NCBI RefSeq assembly: GCF_009674625.1
Contig: NZ_WKJQ01000001.1
Span: 1,674,001-1,738,000, forward strand
Origin: Haloferax marinum
GTDB lineage: Archaea; Halobacteriota; Halobacteria; Halobacteriales; Haloferacaceae
DNA: 64,000 bases
Direction: 5' to 3'
This document shows positions 37,985 through 46,002 of this stretch, piece after piece. The notes beneath the pieces were generated by a model. That model searched no databases. It saw only the letters and a list, made by a program, of their open reading frames with translations, and had not been told where the DNA came from. The position numbers were made by a program, and so were the translations under genes. Numbering within the stretch: position 1 is the first letter of the stretch; every line of letters begins with the position of its first letter.

Positions 37985-38057
37985 GATGGTTCCTGTCGGT
38001 CCGAACGCCTAAATCCACCGCTCCCAGTCGAGACTGCCGGTGAGAGAAACCGAGGGC

Positions 38058-38261
38058 TCAGAGGTCCGCGACGTCTTCTGCAGTCGGTTCGCGGTCACCG
38101 GGCAACTGCTCCATACACTCGAAACAGAGGAAGTGCTCCGACCCATCGACGAGTTCGAGTGTCATCCCGCCAGAGGACGACGTCGGGAAGTTCCAGAGGT
38201 CACCGATACCGCCGGCGATGCGGACGCCCTTCCCACAGGCGTCGCACGGTTGAGAGGTCAT
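38058..38261 (-). CDS. small zinc-finger-like protein
   Basis: 67 residues with two C-x2-C pairs, CDACG near the start and CFEC at about residue 46-49. A zinc ribbon is likely. The rest is acidic. It precedes the helicase gene on the same strand by about 70 nt, but function is unknown. Confidence 0.7.
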   Translation of the reverse strand: MTSQPCDACGKGVRIAGGIGDLWNFPTSSSGGMTLELVDGSEHFLCFECMEQLPGDREPTAEDVADL

Positions 38262-38356
38262 ACGACGAGTGAGGCGTCGAAACGGGAAAAGAACCCCGCC
38301 CGACCTGAGACGGCCTGCCGGTGGGTTCATGTCTGTTGGAGTACAACTTCTACGGT

Positions 38357-39241
38357 ATGCGTGTCGATTGCGAGGGCTGTGCCGGCTGCTGTATCGACTG
38401 GCGACCGGTCTCGCCCGTCTCACTCGACCACGAGCGACGCGGGCCGCGTGCGCCGCTCGACGACACCTACAACCTCGTTCCGCTAACTCGCGACGAGGTT
38501 CGGAACTTCGTCGAGGCGGGACTGGGTGACGTACTCACCCCGCGACTGTGGGAAGTTCCGTCCGGGGAGGGAGTCGAAATCGACGGCGTCGAAGTCGCGA
38601 CCATCGGGGGGAATCCGGCGTTCTTCGTCGGGATGCGCAAACCCCCGAAACCGGTTGCTCCGTTCGGTCTCGAACGGACGTGGCTTCGGGCCTGTGCCTT
38701 CCTCGACCCCGAGACGCTCCAGTGCCGCATCCACGACACAGAGCTCTACCCCAACGAGTGTGCGGAGTACCCCGGACACAACCTCACGCTCGGCCAGGAG
38801 ACAGAATGCGGACGTGTCGAAGCGAGTTACGGTGGCGAACGACTCCTCGACGACACACCTCCAACAGACCAGCGTGGCCTGCTCCTCGGGCCGCACGCAC
38901 TCGGCGCGAAACTGTTCGTCCATCCCGACCCAACGCGGTTAGACGGTGTCGTCGACCGACTCCGTACCCGGTCGCTCACCCTCGCCGATAGAGCCGAATT
39001 CGTCGGTGTCGCAGTCGGGTCTCGTCCAGGGTCCACCGAAGTCGACGACGAACGCGCTCGCAACGCACGGACGCGCACCCTCGAAACGGCGTCGTGGGCG
39101 GGCGAACTCGTCGACGAGTGGTCCGAGGCACTGACCACACTCGGGGCCGCCGCGAACGGTGCACCACACCCCGACGACGTCGAAGTGTCTCGTGGCGCAC
39201 CCGAGACGCCAGGGTGGGACGCCATCCACGTAGACAACTGA
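38357..39241 (+). CDS. YkgJ family cysteine-cluster protein
   Basis: 294 residues. The N-terminal cluster C-E-G-C-A-G-C-C (C5, C8, C11, C12) and the later C-A-F-L-D-P-x4-C-R-I and E-C-A-E-Y-P cysteines fit the YkgJ (UPF0153) zinc- or iron-chelating family. The remaining 130 residues are a haloarchaeal extension. I chose the ATG that puts the Cys cluster at the N-terminus. Function unknown. Confidence 0.82.
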   Translation: MRVDCEGCAGCCIDWRPVSPVSLDHERRGPRAPLDDTYNLVPLTRDEVRNFVEAGLGDVLTPRLWEVPSGEGVEIDGVEVATIGGNPAFFVGMRKPPKPVAPFGLERTWLRACAFLDPETLQCRIHDTELYPNECAEYPGHNLTLGQETECGRVEASYGGERLLDDTPPTDQRGLLLGPHALGAKLFVHPDPTRLDGVVDRLRTRSLTLADRAEFVGVAVGSRPGSTEVDDERARNARTRTLETASWAGELVDEWSEALTTLGAAANGAPHPDDVEVSRGAPETPGWDAIHVDN

Positions 39242-39302
39242 ACCGAACACGAGTCGCCCCCTCGACGAGAGTTTAACACGTCGAAACGCGTTAACATACA
39301 TC

Positions 39303-40232
39303 ATGAGAGTCCTCGTAACCGGCGCGACCGGATTCGTCGGACGCCGTCTCGTTCCTGCCCTCCTCGACGCGGGTCACGACGTCGTGGCGCTCGTCCGTGA
39401 CGCGAGTCGCTACACAGGCCCGGAGGAAGTCGAAATCGTCGAAGGTGACTTGCTCGACTCGGCGACGCTCGCCCCCGCGATGGACGGCGTCGAAGCGGCC
39501 TACTATCTCGTCCACTCGATGCGGTCCGGCGGCGATTTCGAATCGCGCGACCGCCTCGCAGCACGCAGTTTCGTGGAGGCGGCGGACGCCGCGGGCGTCC
39601 AGCGCGTCGTCTACCTCGGTGGACTGGGCGAAGAACGCGACCGGTTGTCACCGCACCTCCGGTCGCGGCGTGAAGTCGAGCACCTCCTCGCGTCCGGGTC
39701 GTTCGAACTCACGACGTTGCGAGCGGCCATCATCGTCGGAGCAGGGAGTGCGAGTTTCGACATGGTTCAGCAACTCGCGAAGCGCCTCCCGGTGATGGTG
39801 ACGCCACAGTGGGTCGAGACGAAGTGCCAACCCATCGCCATCGACGACGTGGTCGCCTATCTCGTGGGCGTCCTCGACCACCCAGAGACGGCGGGAGAGA
39901 CGTACGAAATCGGCGGTCCAGACGTCCTCACGTATCACGAGATGCTCCAGCGAGTCGGCGCACACCTCGGGCACTCGCCGCGAATCGTCCCCGTGCCAGT
40001 GCTGACTCCCCGCCTGTCGTCGTACTGGATTGGCCTCGTCACCGACGTGGACACAGACGTCGCCCGTCCACTCATCGAGGGGCTCAAGAACCCCGTCGTC
40101 GTCACCGACGACCGCATCCGCGACATCGTCTCGGTAGACGAGACCTCGTTCGACGAAGCGATAGAGCGTGCGCTGCACGAAGAGAGTGAGCGTACGACAG
40201 TTCCTATCGAATCGAAGACGGAAGCGCCGTGA
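39303..40232 (+). CDS. atypical SDR, NAD(P)H-binding protein
   Basis: 309 residues. TGATGFVGRRLVPALLDAGH at residues 6-25 binds the dinucleotide, and AAYYLVHSM replaces the usual catalytic region. This pattern is that of atypical SDRs related to the complex I NDUFA9 subunit and YbjT-like proteins. The C-terminal part (SSYWIGLVTDVDTDVARPLIEGL) is typical of this subgroup. The substrate is unknown. Confidence 0.85.
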   Translation: MRVLVTGATGFVGRRLVPALLDAGHDVVALVRDASRYTGPEEVEIVEGDLLDSATLAPAMDGVEAAYYLVHSMRSGGDFESRDRLAARSFVEAADAAGVQRVVYLGGLGEERDRLSPHLRSRREVEHLLASGSFELTTLRAAIIVGAGSASFDMVQQLAKRLPVMVTPQWVETKCQPIAIDDVVAYLVGVLDHPETAGETYEIGGPDVLTYHEMLQRVGAHLGHSPRIVPVPVLTPRLSSYWIGLVTDVDTDVARPLIEGLKNPVVVTDDRIRDIVSVDETSFDEAIERALHEESERTTVPIESKTEAP

Positions 40233-40272
40233 CAGCGGCGATTGATAAGCCACGAACCTGTAGGTCGTGGAT

Positions 40273-40968
40273 ATGAACGACACCCCGGAGTACGGTGAGA
40301 CGTGGGTCTACGAGAGTATCGTCGGCGCACTTCCGGGAGTCGACATCGGTGAACGAGGCGCTATCGCGCTCCAAATCGCCGTCTTCGAGACTGCAGTACT
40401 CGTTCTCGCGTGGGTGTACGACCTCTGGGCCGCGGCAATCGCCGGGACGGCAGCCATCGTCGTCGCCGCTATCGGGAGCGTCGTCATGCTTCGGATGGGT
40501 GAACGAACCCGTGCCGCCGCAGTTCCGGCCCCGTATCGCCGCCTCCTGTTTGGGTCGAGTATCGAAGTCGTCCTCGGCATCCTCGCGTTCGTCGCACTCG
40601 TCACTCACCTGTTCGTGTTCGACCCACAGCAGACCACGACGCCGCTTTTGACGGTGCTGTTCGGGGCCGACCCACCGGTCGTCGTGGTCTACCTCATGCT
40701 CCTCATCCTGTGGGACCTCTGTTACCGAATCGGCACCTCGTGGTGGGCCGCCGTCGTCGGCCTCTGGGGTGCGGTCCGCTATCGATTCGACGAAATCACT
40801 GCTCGGGAGATGCGACGAGTGAACCTGCTGAACGTCGGATTCGGCGTCGCGCAAGTGCTCGTGATACCGTTCATCCTCGACCAACCGGTCCTGTTGGTCG
40901 CGGTCGGTGGGCACGTCGTGGCCGTAACCGTCGTCTCGGTCGCGGCCGCGGCACTGGGACGGACGTGA
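40273..40968 (+). CDS. membrane protein of unknown function, haloarchaeal type
   Basis: 231 residues with about six hydrophobic segments and a charged central loop (MGERTRAAAVPAPYRR). A GTG codon two codons earlier is an alternative start. It follows the SDR gene by 40 nt in the same direction. No motif that I can name. Confidence 0.7.
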   Translation: MNDTPEYGETWVYESIVGALPGVDIGERGAIALQIAVFETAVLVLAWVYDLWAAAIAGTAAIVVAAIGSVVMLRMGERTRAAAVPAPYRRLLFGSSIEVVLGILAFVALVTHLFVFDPQQTTTPLLTVLFGADPPVVVVYLMLLILWDLCYRIGTSWWAAVVGLWGAVRYRFDEITAREMRRVNLLNVGFGVAQVLVIPFILDQPVLLVAVGGHVVAVTVVSVAAAALGRT

Positions 40969-40992
40969 GTCCAGGAAGTAGGATAGTACTGG

Positions 40993-41169
40993 TTAGTCGT
41001 CGGTCTTCATCTGCTTGAACTGCTCGAGGAGCGCATCTGCCGAGTCTCCGGAATCGTACTCGATGGTTCCGTGGTAGGTCGTCCGGTCGTCGTCGGTGCC
41101 GGGTTCGACCTGGCTCGTCATGCGCTCACGGCGTTCGTGTTCGGCTTCGTCGTAGGCACCCATTGACAT
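40993..41169 (-). CDS. small acidic DUF5786-type protein
   Basis: 58 residues starting MSMGAYDEAEHERRE and ending SADALLEQFKQMKTDD. The pattern agrees with my memory of the haloarchaeal DUF5786 family. A second ATG two codons later is possible. A TATATTTATC-region box (41201-41210) about 35 nt upstream marks the promoter. Confidence 0.7.
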   Translation of the reverse strand: MSMGAYDEAEHERRERMTSQVEPGTDDDRTTYHGTIEYDSGDSADALLEQFKQMKTDD

Positions 41170-41288
41170 GTTACACCATACCGTGCGGGTGTGTACCACA
41201 TATATTTATCGGAGACATTCACACGTTTGACACGTTCTGGCGGTGTCTGGCGCGAAAAACCGACGCAGATGGCCGTCGAGCGGGAAAG

Positions 41289-41296
41289 GATAAAAC
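41289..41296 (+). promoter_or_regulatory. TATA box for the DUF5784-type gene
   Basis: GATAAAAC is centred about 27 nt before a GTG at 41319. This decides for the GTG start over the ATG at 41421. Confidence 0.55.
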
Positions 41297-41318
41297 CACC
41301 TGGCGGACTACACCGTAT

Positions 41319-42323
41319 GTGGCACGTCCCCTTCGCTTTCGCTTAGCCCCCGGTCGCTGGGACATATCGCGGGTCAACCGCGACGTGTTCCAACCCCTCG
41401 ACGACAACCTCGGCGCGACGATGAGCGCTCCGTGGTACGACCCGCCCGAGGGGTACGAAGCCAGACGCTTCGATATGGACAACGGTGATACCGCCCTGTT
41501 GGCGTGGACCGACGACCACGCGTACTGGGTAGGCAACACCGAGACGCCGAGTTCGCTCTGGCGGACCGACAAAGAGGCGTTCAGCGACGCACCGTTCGAC
41601 ATCTCTCGCTGGGCACAGCGAGAACTCATCGCAGAACTGTTCGAGCAGTCGCCGTGGTTGAAGCCGTATCCGTATCTCTCGTGGTTCTTCCTGCCAGTGT
41701 TCCTCTCGAAAGACGGTCGAGAGACCACCCGGTCGTTCTTCTACGACCACGCCGCCGGATTCCCGGACGCGACCCGCGACGAGGCACTCGAGTTCTACGA
41801 GGCGTTCTTCGCGACGGGCGTCTTAGACGAGTACCGCGAAGTGATGGCCGGCAAACTGGGAACCTCAGAGTACTTCGACCCCACGCGGATGGCAGCAGCG
41901 ATGGGCGAGTTCGACGTGGCGTACTTACTGACCGAGGCGGGGTACGACGTCACGCCGGAGATCGAGGTTGCGACGGGGCACTCTATCGACTTCCGCGCGG
42001 AGAACACTCGCGCCGGCGGTGCACTCATCGAAGTGACGCGGCCGCTTCCACCGAATCGGCGAACAGTGAGCAACCCTGTCGCTGCGATTCGAGATACGGC
42101 ACAGACCAAGACCAACGGCGAAGGCCAACTCGCCGAACACGGCGGAGGTGTGACGCTCTTCGTGGACTGTTCGTCGTTCCCCGACGACGATTGGGGCGCC
42201 ATCATGGGCGAACGGCCAGACGTTCGACACCGGCCTGCAGTCGTGTTCAGACTCCGACCGTCGGGAGACGTCGAAGGATACGCCAAAGGGTCGGTCCCCG
42301 TGGACCTTCCGTGGCTGGCCTAA
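41319..42323 (+). CDS. DUF5784-type haloarchaeal protein
   Basis: 334 residues from GTG. It starts with A-R-P-L-R-F-R-L-A-P-G-R-W and contains WYDPPEGYEARRFDMDNGD. A C-terminal part with IEVATGHSIDFRAENTRAGG and LIEVTRPLPP recalls restriction-endonuclease-like folds, with D and E-V-T at plausible catalytic places; this is a weak inference. It is soluble and acidic. Family name from memory, function unknown. Confidence 0.7.
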   Translation: MARPLRFRLAPGRWDISRVNRDVFQPLDDNLGATMSAPWYDPPEGYEARRFDMDNGDTALLAWTDDHAYWVGNTETPSSLWRTDKEAFSDAPFDISRWAQRELIAELFEQSPWLKPYPYLSWFFLPVFLSKDGRETTRSFFYDHAAGFPDATRDEALEFYEAFFATGVLDEYREVMAGKLGTSEYFDPTRMAAAMGEFDVAYLLTEAGYDVTPEIEVATGHSIDFRAENTRAGGALIEVTRPLPPNRRTVSNPVAAIRDTAQTKTNGEGQLAEHGGGVTLFVDCSSFPDDDWGAIMGERPDVRHRPAVVFRLRPSGDVEGYAKGSVPVDLPWLA

Positions 42324-42437
42324 CTGCGTCGCGTCCGCTCTCCGAGTCGCGTTCGAAGAACTGTTCTACATCGACGAGCCACCGGCTCTCCGGTGACTGT
42401 GACGTGTTCGAAGAAGATGGTAGAGGATTCGCAGTCG

Positions 42438-42722
42438 TTAGAACGAAACCATCTCTGGTCCGTCCTCACCGAGCGGCGAGGGGTCGCGGTCACTGTAGTA
42501 CCGACGACCGATGGCCTCGTGGCCAACACCGGTAAAGAGGGCATCACGCACGTCCTGCGGGCACGTGTACGTCTCGTCTCCGAGACGAGCCAGAATCTCT
42601 GCAACCGTCTCCTGGCCGTTTTGAAGCTCGATTACTTCGTCCCCGTAGTGTTGGGCGAAGTCGGTCGAGCTAGTCGGGTATTCGTGGCGATCGATTGCGT
42701 CGCCGAGTCCGTTCAGGCGCAT
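42438..42722 (-). CDS. small DUF5789-type protein
   Basis: 94 residues, starting MRLNGLGDAIDRHEYPTSS, with YGDEVIELQNGQETVAEILARLG and a YSDRDPSPLG tail. This agrees with the haloarchaeal DUF5789 family as I remember it. An ATG three codons upstream is possible. Function unknown. Confidence 0.72.
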   Translation of the reverse strand: MRLNGLGDAIDRHEYPTSSTDFAQHYGDEVIELQNGQETVAEILARLGDETYTCPQDVRDALFTGVGHEAIGRRYYSDRDPSPLGEDGPEMVSF

Positions 42723-42854
42723 TACAGCCACACAAATCCGGTCATCATTCTTAATGATTTTCCATGATTGTCCTTAGAGAATGGGTAGTCCTTAATCATC
42801 CTTAATTGAAAATTCGGCACAAGGTTTGTTGCCCCTTCGAACCGACGTCGAATC

Positions 42855-43649
42855 ATGGACGACGACCCGCCAGTCGCGGATTTACACCTCCACACGACCG
42901 CTTCTGACGGTCGGCTCACTATCGACCGACTCCCCGAGGTGGCCCAGGCGGGTGGTGTAGACGTCGTCGCGGTCACAGACCACGACCGGTACCACCCCGA
43001 ACTCGACGCGCCGGTCGTCGAACGCGACGGGCTGACGATTATCCACGGTATCGAACTTCGTGTCGACGCAGGCGACAGGCGCGTCGACCTCCTCGGATAC
43101 GCCGTCGAACCACACGATGCGCTCACCGCCGAAGTCGAGCGACTCCAGCGCAACCGTGTCGAACGCGCGCGGAAAATCGTGGAGTACGTCGAAGAGACCA
43201 CTGGCGTCCACCTCGACATCGACCTACACGACGGAATCGGTCGCCCACACATCGCCCACGCCATCGACGCCAGCGACGCCCCCTACGACTATCAGGGCGC
43301 GTTCGACGAACTCATCGGCGCGGACGGCCCGTGTTACGTCCCGCGTGACCTCCCGTCGTTCGACCACGGCGTGGGCGTGCTGAACGAGGCGTGTGCAGTC
43401 GTCGGCCTCGCACATCCCTTCCGCTACCGGGAACCCGCAGACGCACTCGACCTGTGTGCCGACCTCGACGCAGTCGAACGCTACTATCCGTACGGATACG
43501 ACACCGACGTCTCACTGGTCGACGAGGCGATCGAGGAGTACGACCTGCTGGCGACAGGTGGGAGCGACGCCCACGACGAGACACTCGGCCGGGCCGGCCC
43601 ACCCGAAACTGCATTTCGTCAGTTCGCCGCCAAAATTCCGGGGCTCTAA
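42855..43649 (+). CDS. PHP-domain metal-dependent phosphoesterase
   Basis: 264 residues. The PHP motifs are in order: DLHLHTTASDG (residues 9-19), VTDHD, IHGIELR, VGLAHPF and GGSDAHD. These form a trinuclear metal site. Families of this kind hydrolyse nucleotides or 3',5'-bisphosphates; the exact substrate cannot be told. Monocistronic. Confidence 0.92.
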   Translation: MDDDPPVADLHLHTTASDGRLTIDRLPEVAQAGGVDVVAVTDHDRYHPELDAPVVERDGLTIIHGIELRVDAGDRRVDLLGYAVEPHDALTAEVERLQRNRVERARKIVEYVEETTGVHLDIDLHDGIGRPHIAHAIDASDAPYDYQGAFDELIGADGPCYVPRDLPSFDHGVGVLNEACAVVGLAHPFRYREPADALDLCADLDAVERYYPYGYDTDVSLVDEAIEEYDLLATGGSDAHDETLGRAGPPETAFRQFAAKIPGL

Positions 43650-43690
43650 CTAGTTAGCCAGGTAATAACTCCGAGTTACCCAGGGGCCTA

Positions 43691-43700
43691 GACTTAAATC
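43691..43700 (+). promoter_or_regulatory. TATA-like box for the DUF6757-type gene
   Basis: GACTTAAATC is centred about 28 nt before the ATG at 43723, as for leaderless transcripts. Confidence 0.5.
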
Positions 43701-43722
43701 CTGTGACGACTGATGGGCGGGT

Positions 43723-43887
43723 ATGCAGTGTCACTACTGCGACCGTGAGGCCGCGTATGCGGCCGAGAAAGACCACATCAAGGTTGGCCTCTGTGAGCGC
43801 CACTTCCGCAAACGCGTCGAGGAACTCGCCGAGTCCGAGGAACTCAAAGGCTTGAAGGAAAAACTCGACATTAACCGAACGAAGTGA
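43723..43887 (+). CDS. small zinc-binding DUF6757-type protein
   Basis: 54 residues. MQCHYCDREAAYAAEKDHIK carries a C-x2-C pair, and VGLCERHFRKR a third Cys and a His, a likely zinc site. The C-terminal half is a charged helix. Upstream TATA box and codon use support it. Function unknown; family name from memory. Confidence 0.75.
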   Translation: MQCHYCDREAAYAAEKDHIKVGLCERHFRKRVEELAESEELKGLKEKLDINRTK

Positions 43888-43967
43888 CTGCCTACCACGG
43901 ACGCACCCCCGTCTAGTCACGTCCTACTGCCCTCTATCGCGGTCGGCCGTCACCCCCAAACGACCCG

Positions 43968-44480
43968 TTACGCCAGTACCTGTCCTCCGAACACGTAGAG
44001 CGCGGCGAGTCCACTCTCGAAGACGAGTGTCCCCGCGGCAGAAAACACGACGAACCGGCGTGGAGACATCTCTGCGAATCCCGCGGGGACGGTGAGCATC
44101 CCGCGCGTGAACAACATCGCGTTGCTCGCAAGGACGACTACCGACCCCCACCGGTCGAACCACCCGTCGAATCGTTCGAGTCGAGACTCGTCGACGCGGA
44201 ACCACGACCGAGAGAGCAGATACTCTCGGCCACCGTACTTCGCGACCAGAAACAGGAGGAACTGGCCGAGGGTGGCGCCGACGACGGCGACAGCGACGAT
44301 AGGAACGAGATATCGGTCACCGATGAGCACCAACGCACCCGGAACGAGCAACTCGCTGGGGGCGACGTAGAGCAGCATCGCGCCTTCGAGGACGAACACC
44401 GCAAAGAGCACGACGAACGCTGCGTCGGACACCAGCAGGTCTTGGAGGAACACCGGTAGCGCGGAGGCCACGGAGCGCAT
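43968..44480 (-). CDS. DedA/VTT-domain membrane protein
   Basis: 170 residues with about five membrane segments. E-G-A-M-L-L-Y-V-A-P-S-E and GATLGQFLLFLVAKYGGREYL match the DedA/SNARE-associated domain, and F-T-R-G-M-L-T-V-P-A-G-F is its conserved R-x3-P-x2-AG motif. Members include lipid scramblases or transporters. It is divergent from hemB. Confidence 0.87.
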   Translation of the reverse strand: MRSVASALPVFLQDLLVSDAAFVVLFAVFVLEGAMLLYVAPSELLVPGALVLIGDRYLVPIVAVAVVGATLGQFLLFLVAKYGGREYLLSRSWFRVDESRLERFDGWFDRWGSVVVLASNAMLFTRGMLTVPAGFAEMSPRRFVVFSAAGTLVFESGLAALYVFGGQVLA

Positions 44481-44574
44481 CGTCTGTCTCTCGCTCGACG
44501 ACGTACAAAGGGGTTGTGACGGGCGTTCGAACCGAGAGCGACGCCATTTTGCCACCACCTGTCGAAGGCAGAGT

Positions 44575-45573
44575 ATGGACCTCACCGACCGCCCGCGACG
44601 ACTCCGAACGGACGGGATTCGCCCCCTCGTCTCGGAGACGACACTCGACGCGACAGACCTCGTCGCACCCGTCTTCGTCGACGCCACGACAGACGAGCGA
44701 ATTCCGATCGAGTCCATGCCGGGACACGAGCGCGTCCCGCTCTCAGCGGCGGCCGACCGGGTGGCCGAGATACGCGAAACCGGCGTCGAGGCGGTCATCG
44801 TCTTCGGCATCCCCGAGTCGAAAGACGCCGAAGGGTCGCGCGCGTACGCGAAAGATGGCGTTGTACAGGAAGCAGTTCGGCGAATCACCGCCGAGACGGA
44901 CGCATACGTCATCACCGACGTCTGTCTCTGTGAGTACACCGACCACGGGCACTGTGGCGTGGTGGAAGAACACGCCGAAGACGACCCGACGCTGACCGTC
45001 GAGAACGACCCCACGCTCGAACTCCTCGCCAAGACAGCCGTCTCGCACGCCGAAGCGGGCGCAGACATGGTCGCACCATCGTCGATGACCGACGGGATGG
45101 TCGGGGCAATCCGTGAGGGTCTGGACGCCGCGGGATACAGCGACGTCCCCATCATGTCCTACGCCGCGAAGTACGAGAGCGCCTTCTACGGCCCCTTCCG
45201 CGACGCCGCAGACGGTGCACCGGCCTTCGGTGACCGCCGTCACTACCAGATGGACCCGGCCAACGCCCGCGAGGCGATGCGCGAAGTCGCCCTCGACGTC
45301 GAACAGGGCGCAGACGTGCTGATGGTCAAACCCGGCCTCCCGTACCTCGACATCATCCGGGCCATTCGCGAGGGGTTCGACCACCCCGTCGCCGCGTACA
45401 ACGTCTCTGGTGAGTACGCGATGCTCCACGCTGCCGCCGAGAAAGGGTGGTTAGACCTGGAGGCGACTGCACACGAGTCGCTGTTGTCGATGAAACGTGC
45501 CGGGGCGGACCTCATCATCACGTATTTCGCCGAAAGCGTGGCGGAGCAGCTTTCGGCGGACAGTCGGATGTAA
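44575..45573 (+). CDS. hemB: porphobilinogen synthase
   Basis: 332 residues. Zinc-binding cysteines in DVCLCEYTDHGHCG, Schiff-base lysines in MSYAAKYESAFYGPF and LMVKPGLPYLD. It condenses two 5-aminolevulinate molecules to porphobilinogen. The other tetrapyrrole genes are 6 kb downstream. A diverged, in-frame second copy of its C-terminal end lies after two hairpins downstream. Confidence 0.96.
   Translation: MDLTDRPRRLRTDGIRPLVSETTLDATDLVAPVFVDATTDERIPIESMPGHERVPLSAAADRVAEIRETGVEAVIVFGIPESKDAEGSRAYAKDGVVQEAVRRITAETDAYVITDVCLCEYTDHGHCGVVEEHAEDDPTLTVENDPTLELLAKTAVSHAEAGADMVAPSSMTDGMVGAIREGLDAAGYSDVPIMSYAAKYESAFYGPFRDAADGAPAFGDRRHYQMDPANAREAMREVALDVEQGADVLMVKPGLPYLDIIRAIREGFDHPVAAYNVSGEYAMLHAAAEKGWLDLEATAHESLLSMKRAGADLIITYFAESVAEQLSADSRM
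45526..45573 (+). repeat. hemB 3'-end duplication, copy 1 (inside the gene)
   Basis: Encodes FAESVAEQLSADSRM and the stop. It corresponds at protein level to the segment 45628-45669 with mainly third-position changes. Confidence 0.75.
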
Positions 45574-45584
45574 TCCGACGACTT

Positions 45585-45624
45585 CGTCGGGCACAGCCCG
45601 ACGGGCTGCCGAGCGAAGCTCGGC
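45585..45624 (+). other. two GC-rich hairpins between the hemB tail copies
   Basis: The first has an 8-bp stem CGTCGGGC/GCCCGACG with loop ACA (45585-45603). The second has a 7-bp stem GCCGAGC/GCTCGGC with loop GAA (45608-45624). Both are perfect. There is no T run after them, so they are not typical archaeal terminators. Confidence 0.8.
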
Positions 45625-45627
45625 AAC

Positions 45628-45669
45628 TTCGCAGAGAGCGTCGCCGAGACGCTCACCTCCGACCGATAA
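45628..45669 (+). repeat. hemB 3'-end duplication, copy 2 (downstream)
   Basis: Encodes FAESVAETLTSDR followed by TAA, in the same frame as hemB and separated from it by only one stop codon. Most differences from copy 1 are in third positions, so this copy was once under coding constraint. Confidence 0.72.
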
Positions 45670-45754
45670 CGACGCGGTCACGAACGGTTCCCGCTGGACG
45701 CGAACAGTGCGGTGCGCGCAGCCAACCGACCTAGTTGTGGCAACATTTTCCTGA

Positions 45755-45802
45755 ACATTCGTCCACTCTCGACCGACCATTCGTCCGAGTAGTGGACGAA
45801 AT
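45755..45802 (+). promoter_or_regulatory. candidate nitrogen operator upstream of the first amt operon
   Basis: Sites: ACATTCGTCCA (45755-45765), CCATTCGTCCG (45777-45787) and, inverted, TGGACGAAAT (45793-45802). The last two form a perfect 7-bp inverted repeat TTCGTCC/GGACGAA with a 7-nt spacer. A TATA-like CTTATATG follows at about 45808-45815. The same motif, with T for C, flanks the second amt operon's promoter region. Confidence 0.6.
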
Positions 45803-45887
45803 ACAACCTTATATGCGTAATATTCTAACCAATTTTGTTCGAGTGTAGTATTATGGCCACATATATTTTCGAACTTCAACCCTATGC

Positions 45888-45896
45888 TTTATGTAC
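45888..45896 (+). promoter_or_regulatory. TATA-like box at the amt1 leader ORF
   Basis: CTTTATGTA is centred about 30 nt before the leader ORF ATG at 45922. It is followed by CT, giving TTATGTACT, a word shared with the second amt operon. Confidence 0.5.
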
Positions 45897-45921
45897 TGCC
45901 TCTCCATGAAGTTGAACCGTG

Positions 45922-46002
45922 ATGAAGCACCACAATCCACACGGATTCGGTAGAAAAGTACCCGAACGTTCACTCTATGAAATCGGAGGTGGACACGCGT
46001 GA
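45922..46002 (+). CDS. putative leader peptide coupled to amt1
   Basis: 26 codons, starting MKHHNPHGFGRK and ending [10 protein letters not shown]. The TGA overlaps the GTG start of the transporter (GTGA). The Shine-Dalgarno GGAGGT for the transporter lies inside it and encodes the Gly-Gly near its end. A TATA-like box sits about 30 nt before its ATG, so it would be the first ORF on a leaderless mRNA. The second amt operon has an equivalent. Confidence 0.5.
   Translation: MKHHNPHGFGRKVPERSLYEIGGGHA

Noticed and set aside
45585-45624. Intrinsic terminator of hemB
   Set aside because: The hairpins have no following T run, and archaeal termination does not rely on such stems; their place between duplicated tails suggests another origin.
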